NCBI GenBank assembly: GCA_947034885.2
Contig: OZ019759.1
Location: 11,596,501-11,660,500 of the forward strand
Direction of reading: 5' to 3'
Length of the DNA stretch: 64,000 nt
Source: Thuidium tamariscinum
Lineage: Eukaryota; Streptophyta; Bryopsida; Hypnales; Thuidiaceae
Position 1 is the stretch's first letter. Each line of letters opens with the position of its first letter. The translations under genes were made by a program, and so were the position numbers. The notes below the pieces were generated by a model. The model had not been told where the DNA came from and did not search any database. It worked only from the letters and a program-made list of their open reading frames with translations. Shown here piece after piece: positions 1 to 12,276 of this stretch.

Positions 1-603
1 CATCCGTGAACATTTCTTCTATCATGGGCCATGACGTGAGTCCAAAAAAAAGATTGTCGCCATCCCCAAATGATGCACTAGAAGAAAACCCTGTTAGAAT
101 CCTTGAAAACACGTCATGTAGTTCATTTTGAGTTCCTGTTGCAAAACGTAGTCAAAATGTAGTTTAAATGCAGAAAAACGCAGAAAAAGCATTTTTTTTG
201 CGTTTTTTTGTGTTTTTTTGCGTTTTCACTGCATTTTGACTACGTTTTGAAACATGAACTCAACATAAACTACATGACGTGTTTTTAGAGATTCTAACAG
301 GGTTTTCTTTTAGTGTGCCGCTATACGCTGTACCTCACGTTGCATTTGCTTTAACTGCATGAAGGCAAAAGTGCAAACCAACTTCATGTTGCTCACCTCT
401 AGCTCCAAGTCATTCCACTCTTCAACTAATTTGGTGTGCTCTGTGTGAGCAATTGTCGTAGCACAAGGAAGCACAAATCCGTCTGTAGGTGCTAATTTGG
501 CGTTAACACCGTTCAAATGACTCGTGTATCGTTCCCACAGGATTTTACATAGTTTCCTCAAGATATCCGGAATACCAGGGTGCGGAAAACAACCCCAAGA
601 CAA
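1..603 (-). pseudogene. Coding remnant of unknown family, split by a MITE
   Basis: A minus-strand reading frame runs from about 603 to 316 and stops where the MITE at 76-315 begins. It includes the segments LRKLCKILWERYTSHLNGV and KLAPTDGFVLPCATTIAHTE and an amphipathic stretch rich in Leu, Met and Gln. On the far side of the MITE, bases 75-1 also have a coding look in the same direction (SFGDGDNLFFG, then WPMIEEMFTD), so I infer one ancestral coding stretch interrupted by the insertion and cut by the window edge. I do not recognise the family. The neighbourhood suggests a transposon-derived protein, but a host gene cannot be excluded. The GC-richer block starting near 600 has a different composition, so the right border may be another insertion. 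Confidence 0.35.
76..315. mobile_element. CACTA-ended MITE, copy 1 (240 bp foldback)
   Basis: The element starts CACTAGAAGAAAACCCTGTT and ends AACAGGGTTTTCTTTTAGTG, nearly perfect terminal inverted repeats. The inner part also folds back: GTAGTTCATTTTGAGTT on the left pairs with AACTCAACATAAACTAC on the right, and the centre is an A/T-rich GCGTTTTT hairpin. It carries no coding capacity. Flanking TG dinucleotides are a possible target duplication. The CACTA ends fit a non-autonomous En/Spm-type element. A second copy with the same ends and size lies at 63460-63698. Confidence 0.8.
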
Positions 604-1840
604 CAGTAACCGGATTCACAACCGGAAACTTCCTCACAACATCCGCACTCTCATAGATTGCCTTTCTCCTAAATCTCACAACTCTTACAACTCTCACAAC
701 AACTTCCAAATAGGGAGGAGTGCCCAAACTCTGTACCTTTCCCTATCCGGACTTACAGTATCCGACTGGGCGGATTAGGAACCGAAAGGAGTGCCCAAAC
801 TCTGTACCTCTTCCTGATCCGGTTTCCGGACCCAATCACTCAAGTAACCAATGAAGTTTAGCCTCTGTATTAGAGGGGTCCGCGGTTGGCATTTAGGAAG
901 GATGTGTTGAATCCTACCCTCCTCAGGATTATAGTGAATGGAATTCCACTAAAAGAGAAAAATAACAAAAGACATAAAAGAAATAGGCTGCAAGTTCCTC
1001 CTCACAACTAATCCGGATTACAATTCCAACTAGCAGGTCACTCAGGAAACCCCCACAAACCCCACATTACTACAATGACAGACTCATCCAAACTCAATTC
1101 CTAAGGCTTAATCTAGGAGCCAGATAACTAGGGGATCCTAACTACATACACATCCCTCACTTCTGGTTATAGTAGGACCTCAACAACACGTCAATTGGCA
1201 TGCGCTCTCTCTCCTAGCAGAACACACCCAATCTAAGAGCAGCTTTCCCACACAGAAGTCTCCAAGTGACTGCAGCAGCTAGACGTCAATCCTAATACAC
1301 CAGTAGCCTCAACCAAATCACTTCAATTTCCCGGAACCAGATTCAGACAAAGTCTGGGGGAGCCACCTCATCCAAGCACCTGCAAACCCAGCTACCTCGC
1401 ACTATCCAATGGTTCTAGCATTGCACGGCATACCAATCCAGAGTCGAGACTTGTTCAGACCAACTCTTAGAAAGTAGAAATCTGGAAATCAGATTGCAAA
1501 TGAAAGGAAAAACAAAAGTAGGAACACCCGGGGCAACCAACTAACAGCCACCCCTAAATACCAACCCAAGGGAACCCTAAAAGCCCCAAGGGAACAAAAT
1601 CAGAGGACAAGAGAATGCCAGGTGGCATTCCTTATCCACAAAAGTCACTTTCCTATCCACCCAATTGGACCCGAAAAAAGTGGATCTCAGATCCTAAAAA
1701 TCCGGATCTGACTGACCAGGTGCATTCTAAGCCAAAAGCACCTTGCTAACTGCTTCCTACCTACTGGAAAGGTAACTTTCCACCTTTTCCACTAAGTCTG
1801 CTCCTCAAAATTCTCTACCTACTCTACTTTCTATTCCTAA
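604..1840. other. 3' flank of the 638-codon reading frame, GC-richer block
   Basis: This 1.2-kb stretch is richer in GC than the AT-rich DNA beyond 4.3 kb and carries many copies of the short word CCGGA, as does the reading frame next to it. It therefore looks like part of the same inserted block. A short near-repeat, AGGAGTGCCCAAACTCTGTACCT, shown here only by position, occurs at about 716-739 and 787-811, separated by about 70 bp. I see no convincing gene, and I found no matching long terminal repeat on the other side of the reading frame. Confidence 0.4.
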
Positions 1841-3757
1841 CTACTTCTTCATCCGCTTTTGGGGGGAATCCGCATGCTTGGCGGCTCCCTTGCGTGCTGG
1901 CTGTTTCCTACTGGTGGAAACCTTTGCCGACGCAGCTGCCTTGCCCTTGGAAGGCGTGGCAACATTCTTACCCTTCCCCGTAGATTTCGGAGGCGTGATT
2001 TCCGCCGGCTCTGACGGTTCCGATTCCGATTCCGATTCCGATCCGGATTTCGAATCCGACTCCTCGTCTTCGTGGTCGCTGTGCTCTGGGGACTCGTCTT
2101 GGTCTAACTCTAGCTGAATGGGACTCTCCCTCGCCTGCTTCGCTGTAGCCTTCCTCTTCATTGTGCTAGGAACCTTGGGAGACTTCTTGGATACCTTGCT
2201 CGGAGGCGTCTCTTGATCCTGGTCTTCCGCTCGAACTTGCTTCCGGATTTGGGATCCGGGTGTTGCCCCTTCTCCCACATCAAGATCAAGTCGGGAAGCT
2301 GCCTTGGGCGCCTGTGGAGTCTTCTCTTCCACTGAACCCTTGCCCTTGGACTTCCCAGAGTCAAGTGGAGAAGCCACTTTGTATTGAGGAACCAGGATTA
2401 CACTTTCCTTACCCTGGCTGGCTTCCTTCCCCGTTTCCGGATCCGGATACAACCCAGCCCCTTGCAAAGCCTCCCTGATCTCAAACAAAGTTCTCTCCAT
2501 CCTCTCACCAAACTCCACTAACACCTTCACCATCTTAGAAGCCACTGCCGGCCCTACCTTATGCACTTTCTCATCAAATAATTGGGCCTTATTAAGCACA
2601 TCGCCCGGAATCTTAATAGAATCCCGAATCCGCATGAGGGTTGCTTGGGACTCACCCGGCAGCCTCCTAGACTCTTCTAACTTCTTCTCCAACTGATGTT
2701 GGAGATCCCTAACCTGAGTGGACAATTCCGCAATCCGGCTTTCCCACTTCCCAACATCCTGATTTCTGAGAAGTTTCTCTATTCTCTCACACAAAACAGA
2801 GGGGCTGATGTTTCCCATCAGTCTACATGCCTTCCGGACTTCCTCTCTTTCCCCACTCTGATCCTTTCGGATCCTCTCCAAATCCGCAATAACAATTCCT
2901 AACGGATCCTCTTTCCTGTCACTCGGCCAGACCGGATCCTCTTTCACTTCCTCAATCTCTGGCTCCTTCCCCTTCCTTGAAACAGGAACCTTCTCTTGCT
3001 TTCTCTCCTTCTCTGAAGACCCTGGTCCTTTCGAACCTTCCTTTCCCTCTCTCTCTTCCTCACTTTCCGATTCCGGGGGAGGACTGATGTCAAACTTTAG
3101 CATTACTAATGCGGACTTGTACAATGTGGCCTCTCTATTCCTCAGCAAATCAAGAGAGTGATACAGATGGAAGAGAAAAGGACTGAGGATGGTGGGTTTA
3201 GACTTTCCGGCCAAGGTTACCAACTTTCCTACATGATCCCGGATTACCATTCCCCAACTAGCCTTCCGGTCCCCGGATAGTGCCCCAAAGATTGTGTTGG
3301 CTATGGTGGTTGTAATCCAGATTGGCCTTTCCGAATACAGAATAGGGGTTAGGAACTCTAACACTCTCCTATCCCTCTTGCTTGCACATTTCGCGACTGT
3401 ATACTCGTCCTTAGGATGCGGTGGTTTAGAGAACTTACCCTTCAAGAACTTGTCCGTCCTTGAGGCTCCTCCTTCTCCCTCCTTAGGAAACCCATACGCC
3501 TTCCTCCAAAGTTCCGCTGTCCACCGGTTAGGAAGCGCCCTAACAGTCCGGCTCCACTCACTGGACTGATCTTCCATCACTTCCCGGACCATATCTTCGT
3601 CCTTGAGGTTCCATGGGCGCTGCAACAACCCTAGGCAGCCAATCTGGGTCAGGTCCTCTTCCAAATAGGCGCGCTCCTTGGCATCCTTGGGCACCCCCGG
3701 AGTCACAGATTTTAGGTTCACAAAAACCGGATCCTCCGCTTCCTTGGACTTCCCCAT
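1841..3757 (-). CDS. Mobile-element-type protein, 638 codons, looks whole
   Basis: An uninterrupted reading frame starts at ATG (3757) and ends at TAG (1841). Residues about 1-230 look like a folded domain, with WTAELWRKAYGFP near residue 85, then FLTPILYSERPIWIT and ILSPFLFHLYHSLDLL. From recall, this resembles the putative plant transposon or plant-mobile-type domains common in bryophyte genomes. Residues about 230-310 are Glu/Lys/Ser-rich, and about 320-440 contain heptad-like coiled-coil stretches (IAELSTQVRDLQHQLEKKLE). The last 150 residues are a low-complexity acidic then basic tail ending KRMKK, which could be nuclear or nucleic-acid-binding. No protease, reverse transcriptase or integrase is visible nearby. 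It could be the first reading frame of an unrecognised element or a lineage-specific gene. The open length and strong codon structure suggest recent insertion or selection. Confidence 0.6.
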   Translation of the reverse strand: MGKSKEAEDPVFVNLKSVTPGVPKDAKERAYLEEDLTQIGCLGLLQRPWNLKDEDMVREVMEDQSSEWSRTVRALPNRWTAELWRKAYGFPKEGEGGASRTDKFLKGKFSKPPHPKDEYTVAKCASKRDRRVLEFLTPILYSERPIWITTTIANTIFGALSGDRKASWGMVIRDHVGKLVTLAGKSKPTILSPFLFHLYHSLDLLRNREATLYKSALVMLKFDISPPPESESEEEREGKEGSKGPGSSEKERKQEKVPVSRKGKEPEIEEVKEDPVWPSDRKEDPLGIVIADLERIRKDQSGEREEVRKACRLMGNISPSVLCERIEKLLRNQDVGKWESRIAELSTQVRDLQHQLEKKLEESRRLPGESQATLMRIRDSIKIPGDVLNKAQLFDEKVHKVGPAVASKMVKVLVEFGERMERTLFEIREALQGAGLYPDPETGKEASQGKESVILVPQYKVASPLDSGKSKGKGSVEEKTPQAPKAASRLDLDVGEGATPGSQIRKQVRAEDQDQETPPSKVSKKSPKVPSTMKRKATAKQARESPIQLELDQDESPEHSDHEDEESDSKSGSESESESEPSEPAEITPPKSTGKGKNVATPSKGKAAASAKVSTSRKQPARKGAAKHADSPQKRMKK

Positions 3758-4300
3758 CTTTTACTCAGATAGGCGCTCAAGACTTCAAGACAGATTATCT
3801 CACCACAAAACCCTCAAACACAGCCAGCGCTCAAAGAAACCACGAGGCGCTCACTCAAAACCTTCTTCCTTCAAGTCGGCCGCGCGCCCTTCCGCGATAC
3901 AGGAACCGGAAACTCTGTAGCTCTCAAACTCCCGCTCTCACAACACAAAAGAGCTCTCAAAACACACCCAAGCAATACCAAACTGAATCGCCACCAAATG
4001 AGAGTGACGACCCCTCCATCAGCCATGACCCCTTGAACTCTGGAACTAGCCGTTAACTGGCAGTTCCGTGATTTCCGGATGTCCCACCGTTAGGGTTTCA
4101 TCCACTTCCTCCCGGCGGCGCCGCCATTGTCGATTAGGGTTCCGTTGGCTCCTGGACGACTGATGGTGGCCCTTGGATGACATCTGGACCCGTCCGTGAT
4201 CCTAGGGCTGAACCCCAGATCCTCAATCCGGTTTCGGATTTTCCGATCAGGTAAGGGTTTCTACTTCCCTTCCTTAACCTAATTATCCCCATTGGATGTC
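3758..4300 (-). other. Possible 5' leader of the 638-codon frame
   Basis: This GC-richer stretch lies just upstream of the minus-strand ATG at 3757 and shares the CCGGAT-rich composition of the coding block. The composition changes sharply to AT-rich near 4300, which probably marks the end of the inserted unit. Plus-strand open frames here are low in complexity and look like chance. I see no clear TATA box or terminal repeat. Confidence 0.3.
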
Positions 4301-7300
4301 TCCAATTTCCACCTCTTCCTAATCTTACTAATTTTCCCTATTCTTGATCAAAGAATCGAAAAATTTATCTAAGATTAGCTTTCTTATTCCTAATTCTATA
4401 CTAAATATTAAGAACCTGTATTCTAGGTTCCCACAACGATTCTAATTCCACCCTTGTGCTAGGAATCTATCACACAGGTTCTATGTCTAATCAAGTACTT
4501 TTTCTAATTGGATGTTCAAAAAGTGCCTTCCAAGCAATGAACTCTTTTAATCACGTTTTCTAATCACTAATCTTCTGAGTGTTTTTTAATCTAATTCGAT
4601 TCTACAACTTAGTTATTCTATTCTATCCTATCTTAATTTAGTAGGTAAAATCCTATCTACTCCTAATTCCAAGCATTCGGTAAAAAGGAACTTAATAGCA
4701 AAATAATGAGAATATAAATCAAATGGGATTGATTTACCTCCTCCGCATAAATCTCCATAGTCCAATCATCAAACATCATCATGTGAAGATAGTCTCCCAC
4801 GACCTCGCCATTGAAATTATCACGGCTCTCCATCTAATCCATAATAATTCTCAAGTTGTTGGTAGATTAAATCTATCATGGCTAAAAGAAAAGACTAATG
4901 GTGATATAGCTCTAAATTATTTGCGTATTTTCTTTTATTCCTAATTTTTTAGTGATTGGAAAATATCACAAATTAACTTAGTCTACCTTACTTGGTTAAT
5001 TCCCTAGCAAATAAATCTATTCTAACGCAAAAAATCAATGGGACATTTTAATTGAATTGTTAGTTTTTGTTATTGTTTGTTTTTCTTTTGTTTTAATTTA
5101 ATATTCTAAATTCAAGAGTGTTTAATTAGGAAAGAATCTAAAATTCTATCCAAATTTTTTCAAATCTAATTAGTTTTTAAATTCTTTGAAATCCTAAAGA
5201 AATTGGTTGTCAATTTGTCCTTTGTCTTTTTGGCTTATTAGGTGGAATTAATTAGTTTAAATCAAAAATTATCATCAAATCTTTTCAAATCCAATTAATT
5301 TTCGAATACTTTTTAATTCTTAACGAAATTGGTTGTCAATTTGTTGTTTTCCCTTTTGGCTTATTAGGCCTAATAAAACAAAACTAACAAAATCCAAACC
5401 TTCTAAGAATCTAATTAATAACTAACTACCAAAGAATGTAGAACATTCCTAAAGAACGGGAATAATTCCAATAGTAATATTCTAAAGAAATTGGTTTTTT
5501 ATTCCCAAAGGTCAACCTCCAAGAATAAGAATCAAACTTCTATAGTGTTATTCCTTGAAAATTAATTTTTTAATGTGAATTGCTTCACGTGTTGGGATTC
5601 CGTCATTTTAATCTCTCCTAATTCTCTCCCTTTTCTCTCATTCTTGTTTTGTGATGTTTTTGCAATGTCTTTGAGAGAAGTACGGCTATGGTGGAATGAA
5701 TGAGTGAAGTTTTAGTGACAAATTTTTGAGATCTCAAAGATTAGATTTTCAGAGAAAATTGAAAAGAAATAGTAGGGTTGTGGCTCCAACTACCAACCCG
5801 GTGATTTTCTTCAAAAATCAAGTTTTTGTGATTTCAACCAAATGGTTTGTGAGCTCTGGACTCACCAGTATCGCCTAAACCCTACTGGACTCCCAACCCC
5901 CCAGTGCCGCTTCCGACTCCCCAGTCCACTACCTCCCAATGATACCTCGTTCAGTCATAGCGCTGGTCTTCGTTCAGTTCACAGCGCTGGTGCCCCGTCC
6001 CGCCGCGGCCACGTGGCCGCCTCGAGTTGGCCGGACCCCTTTCCCAACAACGTCAGCGCCTGCCACGTGGTGTGGCATGACTAGGCGAGCGGAGGATGAT
6101 GTAACCGAAGGCTAGCTCCCAGCACGATTTGCCTAGCTGAAGGTTGGTCGACGGGCCAGTTCGGTCTGGACTAGGGCTATATTAGACTCAATTTTCTAAT
6201 CTAAAAATCAGTCAACAAGTAAAGGTTATTTTGTGGATTTTTGGAATTAGCACTAACTACGGGCAAACTATAGTTGAACTAATTTCTATCTCATGAGCAT
6301 AATCAAACGGAGTAAATAATAAATAGGTACTACGAGGTGTTTAGATGTTGTGGATTTAAGGCAACCTCTAAACCATCATTTTCTTAAATTCCGGGTTTTT
6401 AAAAATCATGGAATGTCAAAGGTGATTAGCTAAATGTTCCCATATAGTCCTTTTTCGAATTTGTGAGGCATCCAATTACAAATTTGGTGTTTTATGGTGT
6501 TTTAGATTTCCACCTTTTCCTTCAAATTAATGGAAGGCTATAGCTTTGTCGTATGAGGATTCCTTCGATAGTATTTTAAGAATTTAATTGCAAAAGGAGG
6601 TACACATGATAGTGTTTAACTGAACTTTCACTTTAAATTCTCAAAATTTCTTAGTATTTCAAGATTTTATCACCAAAAGAGGTACACATGACAATGTTTG
6701 AACCGAACTTTGGTACTCAATACTTGAAATTTCTTCGGGATGGTTGTATCAAAAGTTAAGGCTTAGCCTTTTCACAGTAGAGAGAATGAGAATCAATTGA
6801 AGGGGCCCTAAGCCTTCAAAGTTTCAATATCAAAACACAAAACAAAACTTGACCAAGATCTTTGGTCCAAGTGGTGCTCCGACCACGTCGGTAGTACAAA
6901 AGAAGAACAAAGTGTCGGTGCACACAAGAAAGGGTACTAGCAACCTCGAGGGGGGCTCTTATATACCCATGGTCGGGCCCTCCCCGGTAAGTAGCCAGTG
7001 AAAATACTTTGTTACTTCTACCCCTAAACTACCTTAATGTAATTTCAAAATAATACTTGTTTAATGGTGAAATTTTCTAGAAACATCCCCATTTAGCTAA
7101 TGAAATCTTGGCCAAATCAAATCCAAGATCTTAACCCAAGATATTTTGAAATTAACTCTAATTTTTGTAGATATTTTGCAAATTAACCAAAAGTTATTTT
7201 GAAAATTGTCTTTTTTTAGCCCAAAGATGGCTTTTTATGCAAGAAAGAGATCTTGACCAAATTCAATCTTTGATTTTCCAAGAGATATTTCCAAAATCAC

Positions 7301-10300
7301 TCTTAATTAACCGCAATTAACGATTAAAAAGTCAAATTAAGAATTGACCCTCTCTATCTTTTAGGGAACAACTCGAAACGGAAATCGTCTGCGCCATTGT
7401 CTTCAAAAGACCCCAATTAGCCTAAAGGCCCCCTACCCCTCACTCCTAGGCCGTTTGCGTGCCCAAATTGGAATTACAATAACTCCAATTAAAAGTCAAA
7501 AATCTAACTTTTATGATTTGAGCATTTTGATGAATCTGTCAATCCACGGTCTTTAGGAATGTTTGTAAGAGAAAAAAATGTCTCCTCATTTGCGTCAATC
7601 GGACATCATTCGCTCCTGATACACTAGTCAACCCGCCGCCAAATTATAAATTCTATTGAAATCCGATGTCGATGCCGGCTCTGGTAGTTGGGAATGTTGG
7701 AATGTCTTCAAACTTGACCGGGCACTTATTAAGCACACAAAAACTTATCCTAATTTTTAGTGAGATTTTACCGCATCATAAGTAATTTTTAGGAATTTAC
7801 GAACATTTTTATGTGCCGTTGATTTCCCATGGAGTCAATGTGGAATTCTAGAAAAATCCGAAATAATTTGGGTAACATCTAGGGCAGTCTTAGATTCTTA
7901 GTGTAAGTTCCAAGCGATCTTGTACTTGTCTATTTTAAGCAATTTGGAATTACTTTGCCCAATTGATCAAATTAATTCCCGATGCCCAAGAATTTTGGAC
8001 AATTGTTTGATTCTTGTTTGCTCCTGGAATGTTCCTACCCTTGAAACACCTTTCTGTAGTCTTCAATCTCCAATTCCTCCCTCTTCCATATCTTGAAATT
8101 TCAATTTTCCAAGCCACACTTAATTGTTTTACTTCTAAATTCAATTTATTCTAAAATCGAATTTAGGCCTTATCATCCTCAAAATGAAAGGTATAATAAA
8201 ATTGTCATAGCTATAAATTTGTTTAGGTAATAATAATTCAAAGTATAATAGAAATTATTCAAGTACATTTTATTTTACTAACCCCTTTTTTTTAAATTGA
8301 AAATTGCATCCAAAATTCGATCCAATTCATTATTTTTTAAAAAGATGCTTAAATATGATTTTACGAAAAGGTTTTTTAAATTTTTTAACAAAACTACTTA
8401 TAATGGTGTGAAAGAGAGTTGTATATGTATAGTAAACTATTAATTAATATAATAAAATTAGGAAATTTAATGTAATTTTTGTAAGAATTTTTTTGTTTGA
8501 GTCATTGGAATTTGTCCTTCTATGGGCAAAACATTAGGTAGTGAGCAACTGTGAATGAAAATGAAACTAATGTGGAGTTAATAAATATTTGTACCTTACG
8601 AAGAGACTACAAAAAGTACTAGTACAAATGATGGTCATTATTATAGGTTTACACTCCAAATTGTACTTTGAAAGGACATTTAAGTAAGTTGTAGGAGTTG
8701 AAGGCATTTCAAATATCAATTAAATGAATAAAATATAATTGTACATGGGAACTTAATTCGATGAGTTTTATTTTAACTTTGAAACTTCAGAAAGTCAATT
8801 TAATATAATTTTAAAAATACATGAACAATAGACTTCCAAAATATTAATTAAGCAATTCAGTCCAATATAATGTTCGAACAATAGACTTCCAAAATAGTAA
8901 TTGACCAATTCAGTGCAATACAATGCAAATACAGCAATGAAAATAAATTACCAAAATAGTAATTCACCAAGTAACTGACAATTGATAAGGCCTTCTCCAA
9001 ATGTTCATTGGATATTCAGTTGGATACATATGTTGCCTTCAGCCCTTCATGTCTAACATGTCCAACCTAACTTGTCGGGTGAAGACTGTAATCATCCTTT
9101 GGAATACCATTGCTTTAATTGTTCAGTTTCAAAGTTCATACACTTCAGTGAATATAAGGGAAATATATTGTTCTGAAATGAATTACAAAAGAGGGTTTCA
9201 CTCATATTTGTTGGAAGATCTAAATTCCCCAAAAATTCACTTCCAGGTCTACATCAATGGGAGAATGTGCATCTTTCAGTAGCCCATGGAAGGCATGTCT
9301 TTTGAGTGGATATTGAGACACTTCCACCCGAAAGTTACTGCCAAAAAAAAATTTTTTTTTTTCATTATCCTAAAATCACAAATCTTAGGGTTTTTATTAA
9401 TTAATCAATTAACATTAATTTACTCGAATCACACCCTCCTGCACCATCTTCAAAATTATGAGAACTAGTTCATAAGACAATAAATATGGGATATTGATTG
9501 TAACCCATATCCCCTCTTGTATCCATATGTATATACCTACTCCATATTCATATTCAATCATACATTTATATCTACACCGTCTTCATATTGTTTCTATATT
9601 TTCTATAATATGTCTGTTGTATCTATACTCGATACCATATATATATCGTATATACAAAAAATCCATATTTGTATTCTCAATTTGTATTTGAATGGCTTTG
9701 GGTAAATCTTCTATGGATCAACAGTGTGAATTTCTTTTAGAAATTGACGACATTTGGGAGGGGGGACATTTTTTTCTACTTGAAATCAATGGCTTGTGAT
9801 TTGTTGGAAAGCCATACCTAGAGGTGATGCATCTTTTCAATGGATAGTACATCTCACAATTGAAAAAATATTTGTTCTTATATTTTTAAAATTTGATGTG
9901 AGAAATGCATGTCATGGTAAATGATTAGGAACAACAATGTTGTAGAACGATTTTGAAGAAGATATTCCATAATGTACATAATTGTCTCACAAAAAATAAT
10001 GAAAGCAATTGAGAGCAAAAGAATCTATAAAATAATTATGAATTCTACATTCAAACATTTTAAGTTATAAACGTTGAATTCAAAAAACCCAATAAAAAAA
10101 CGTAAGTAATACTTGAAGTAAAGAACAATTTCTATTTGCCGTCGATTAAAGGCTACCCGAACTCTCAAAATTTGAACCAATAGGGTTTAGGGTTATTCTC
10201 CAAATCTGGGTCTCTTTTTGTTCTAAAAATGGAAAGAGAGACTATAAAGAAGGTATTAGAAATACTGCAATGTCAAACCAACAGTAGAGGTCTAAATAGA

Positions 10301-10930
10301 CTAGAGTATAGTTATTTAATAAAGACATCAACATTTGTAGCTCAAACCAAAGAATGTTGTAGGTGCCATTTTTTGGTGTTAAATACACTTATTACAATTG
10401 GTAGACGGGGGATAAGGTAGTTATAAACTATATTTTTGAGAAGGTCCTTTCATACTTACTTACAAAAAGTCTGCAATGAAATGTGCAGCGTACCTTATGC
10501 TCGGGTACATTACTCTTTGTAGATTCTTTACCCCCCCGTGCGACGAGAGTGTATTTTTTAGGGGGCTATTTACTTCGTAGGTGGAATATAGAGGCCCCTA
10601 AAATTACCTAATTTGGCAAAATGACCTATATTAGTGCACCCTATCATTACTTATATTACCCCTGGGCATTGAAATTAATGTATGCTATATTCCTTATAAA
10701 GAAAAAAATGAATGCAAAAGCAAAGATGATCAAAAGTACTAGAGGACAAATTGAACTTGATTTGAAGTTCCTACCCCCTTCAAGCACCTTTATACTCTTG
10801 AGAAGACAATACTGAGTGAAAAAATTTCTTTTGTACGCCCAATTTTTTTATTATAAAGACTTTGGATCACCCAAATTTATCTTTTTCTTTGCATGACCTA
10901 TTTTATTTAGTGAATTCAGTTTCTATAGTA
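4301..10930. other. AT-rich non-coding stretch with small tandem duplications
   Basis: No gene is supported here. A duplication with a period near 130 bp spans about 5150-5390; both units contain GAAATTGGTTGTCAATTTGT and TTTTGGCTTATTAGG. A second lies at about 6573-6740, with two units carrying AGGTACACATGA about 85 bp apart. A third at about 8820-8970 repeats CAATAGACTTCCAAAATA. A GC-rich island at 5850-6180 holds a frame of about 80 codons that is Pro/Ser/His-rich and does not look like a conserved protein. A TATA-like CTTATATACC lies near 6958 after a GC-rich stretch. The rest is A/T-rich sequence without recognisable features. Confidence 0.5.
9480..9700. repeat. Degenerate CATATT/GTATTC-type simple repeat
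   Basis: The stretch is built of variants of CATATT, TCTATA and GTATTC spaced a few bases apart, so several frames stay open without meaning. Similar degenerate tracts occur at 20535-20730 and, inverted, at 32540-32790. The last two are each flanked by a related ATCAATGGTGATT motif. This suggests a dispersed repeat family with an internal simple-repeat zone. Confidence 0.4.
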
Positions 10931-10959
10931 TAAGCGAGAGTATGAGAGATATAAATTTC

Positions 10960-11460
10960 TCACACCCCATTTTTTTTCACATGCTCTTTTATTTTATAAA
11001 TAAATTTTTTTCACATCCCATTTTTTTAACAATATTTTTTACTTCACACCCCATTTTTTTAATAGTCTTTTTTATTTCACACCCCATTTTTCTTAACACT
11101 CTTTTGTATTTCGCAGCCCATTCTTTTTTTATTCATACCCCATTCTTTTTACACCCCACTTCTTTTTGCACCGCATTTTATTCAACACCCCATTTATTTT
11201 CACAGAGCAAATTTTTTTAAAACTTCTTTTTTTATTTCACACCCCATTTTTCTTAACATTGATTTTCTTATTTCACACCCCATTTTTTTGAACAATCTTT
11301 TCTATTTCACACCCCAAATTTTTCACACCACATTCTATTCGGTAACCCAATTTCTTCCACACCCCATCTAGCTTAAACTCTTTTTTATTTCACACCCCAT
11401 TTTTTTTAAACCCCATTTTTTAAAACATCCTTTTTTTTCATACTCCATTATTTCCCAAAC
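10960..11460 (+). repeat. Imperfect CACACCCCATTTTTT repeat tract
   Basis: About 500 bp consist of roughly 20 or more variants of TTTCACACCCCATTTTTTT, spaced about 15-35 bp apart, making a strongly pyrimidine-biased strand. The open frame within (repeated SHPIFL) is a by-product of the repeat. Units are too irregular for a recent array, so this is probably an old simple-sequence expansion. Confidence 0.75.
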
Positions 11461-11926
11461 CCTATAACAAGCCCTATTGTTTTGGACTTCGAGCCCTTCA
11501 AATTATTTAAGGTAGTTAGATTTACTCTATTAGTTTTCTAGGTCCTACAACTTGCTTTCGGGTTTGAAAATGAGCCGCACCACGGAGTACTCGGTTACTC
11601 GACCTTGAATTATCATTCACTATTCATATTTTCATCCAAAATAGTCCACAAACCATTAATACATGTACTTGGCAGTTCACTCTAGCCACCATAATACACC
11701 CAGTTGGTTGTATAGACTTATACTCAATATAGTAATGTAGTAATGTACATAGGATATTTTCAAATTTTTAGCCCATAAATTAGACATAAAAATACCTAAT
11801 GGCCCAAATTTGTAATTACACTATATTATTTATACTACATTTTATTTTTTTGACATGTCCTATTTTATTCGTAATTTTTTTATAAATTTTAGCTCAAATG
11901 AATAGAATCCTTTCTATATTATACCG

Positions 11927-12276
11927 CACGTGGTTTTGAAAATGCGTAAAGTGATCTACCCGAGACGTTATGTTTGTTTTCATTTTATTTTAAAGTAAAT
12001 ATTAAAATACATGGTAGCATTTGTCATTTTAGTGGATTCAGAAGAATGCATAGAATTTGAAAATTCATATTTTCAAAATAACATTCACAAGAAATATTTC
12101 ACTTTGTGTAGAAGATAATGAATTCTTGGATTGCAATAACTTCATAGACGCTACCGTACAAGCGATCTAATGAAACCAAAAGACAGTCGCATAATATAAA
12201 AATAGGTAATTATATATTTTTTTTCCCCAATATTTTTTTGTCATAGTTTTCAAAATTAGTAATTAACTTTTTCAAC
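11927..12276 (+). repeat. Dispersed repeat DR1, copy 1
   Basis: This stretch matches 20865-21218 in the same orientation over about 350 bp, at roughly 85-90 percent identity by eye. Shared blocks include GGTTTTGAAAATGCG, TTCATTTTATTTTAAAGTAA, AGAAGATAATGAATTCTTGG and ACGCTACCGTACAAGC. It starts at CACGTGGTTTT and ends at AACTTTTTCAAC. No open frame or terminal inverted repeat is apparent, so the family is unknown. Confidence 0.8.

Noticed and set aside
5842-6084. 80-codon plus-strand frame in a GC-rich island
   Set aside because: It is Pro/Ser/His-rich with no recognisable domain. The island could be promoter-like, but nothing shows a protein.
10942-11220. 92-codon frame with repeated SHPIFL
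   Set aside because: This is the translation of a pyrimidine-rich repeat tract.
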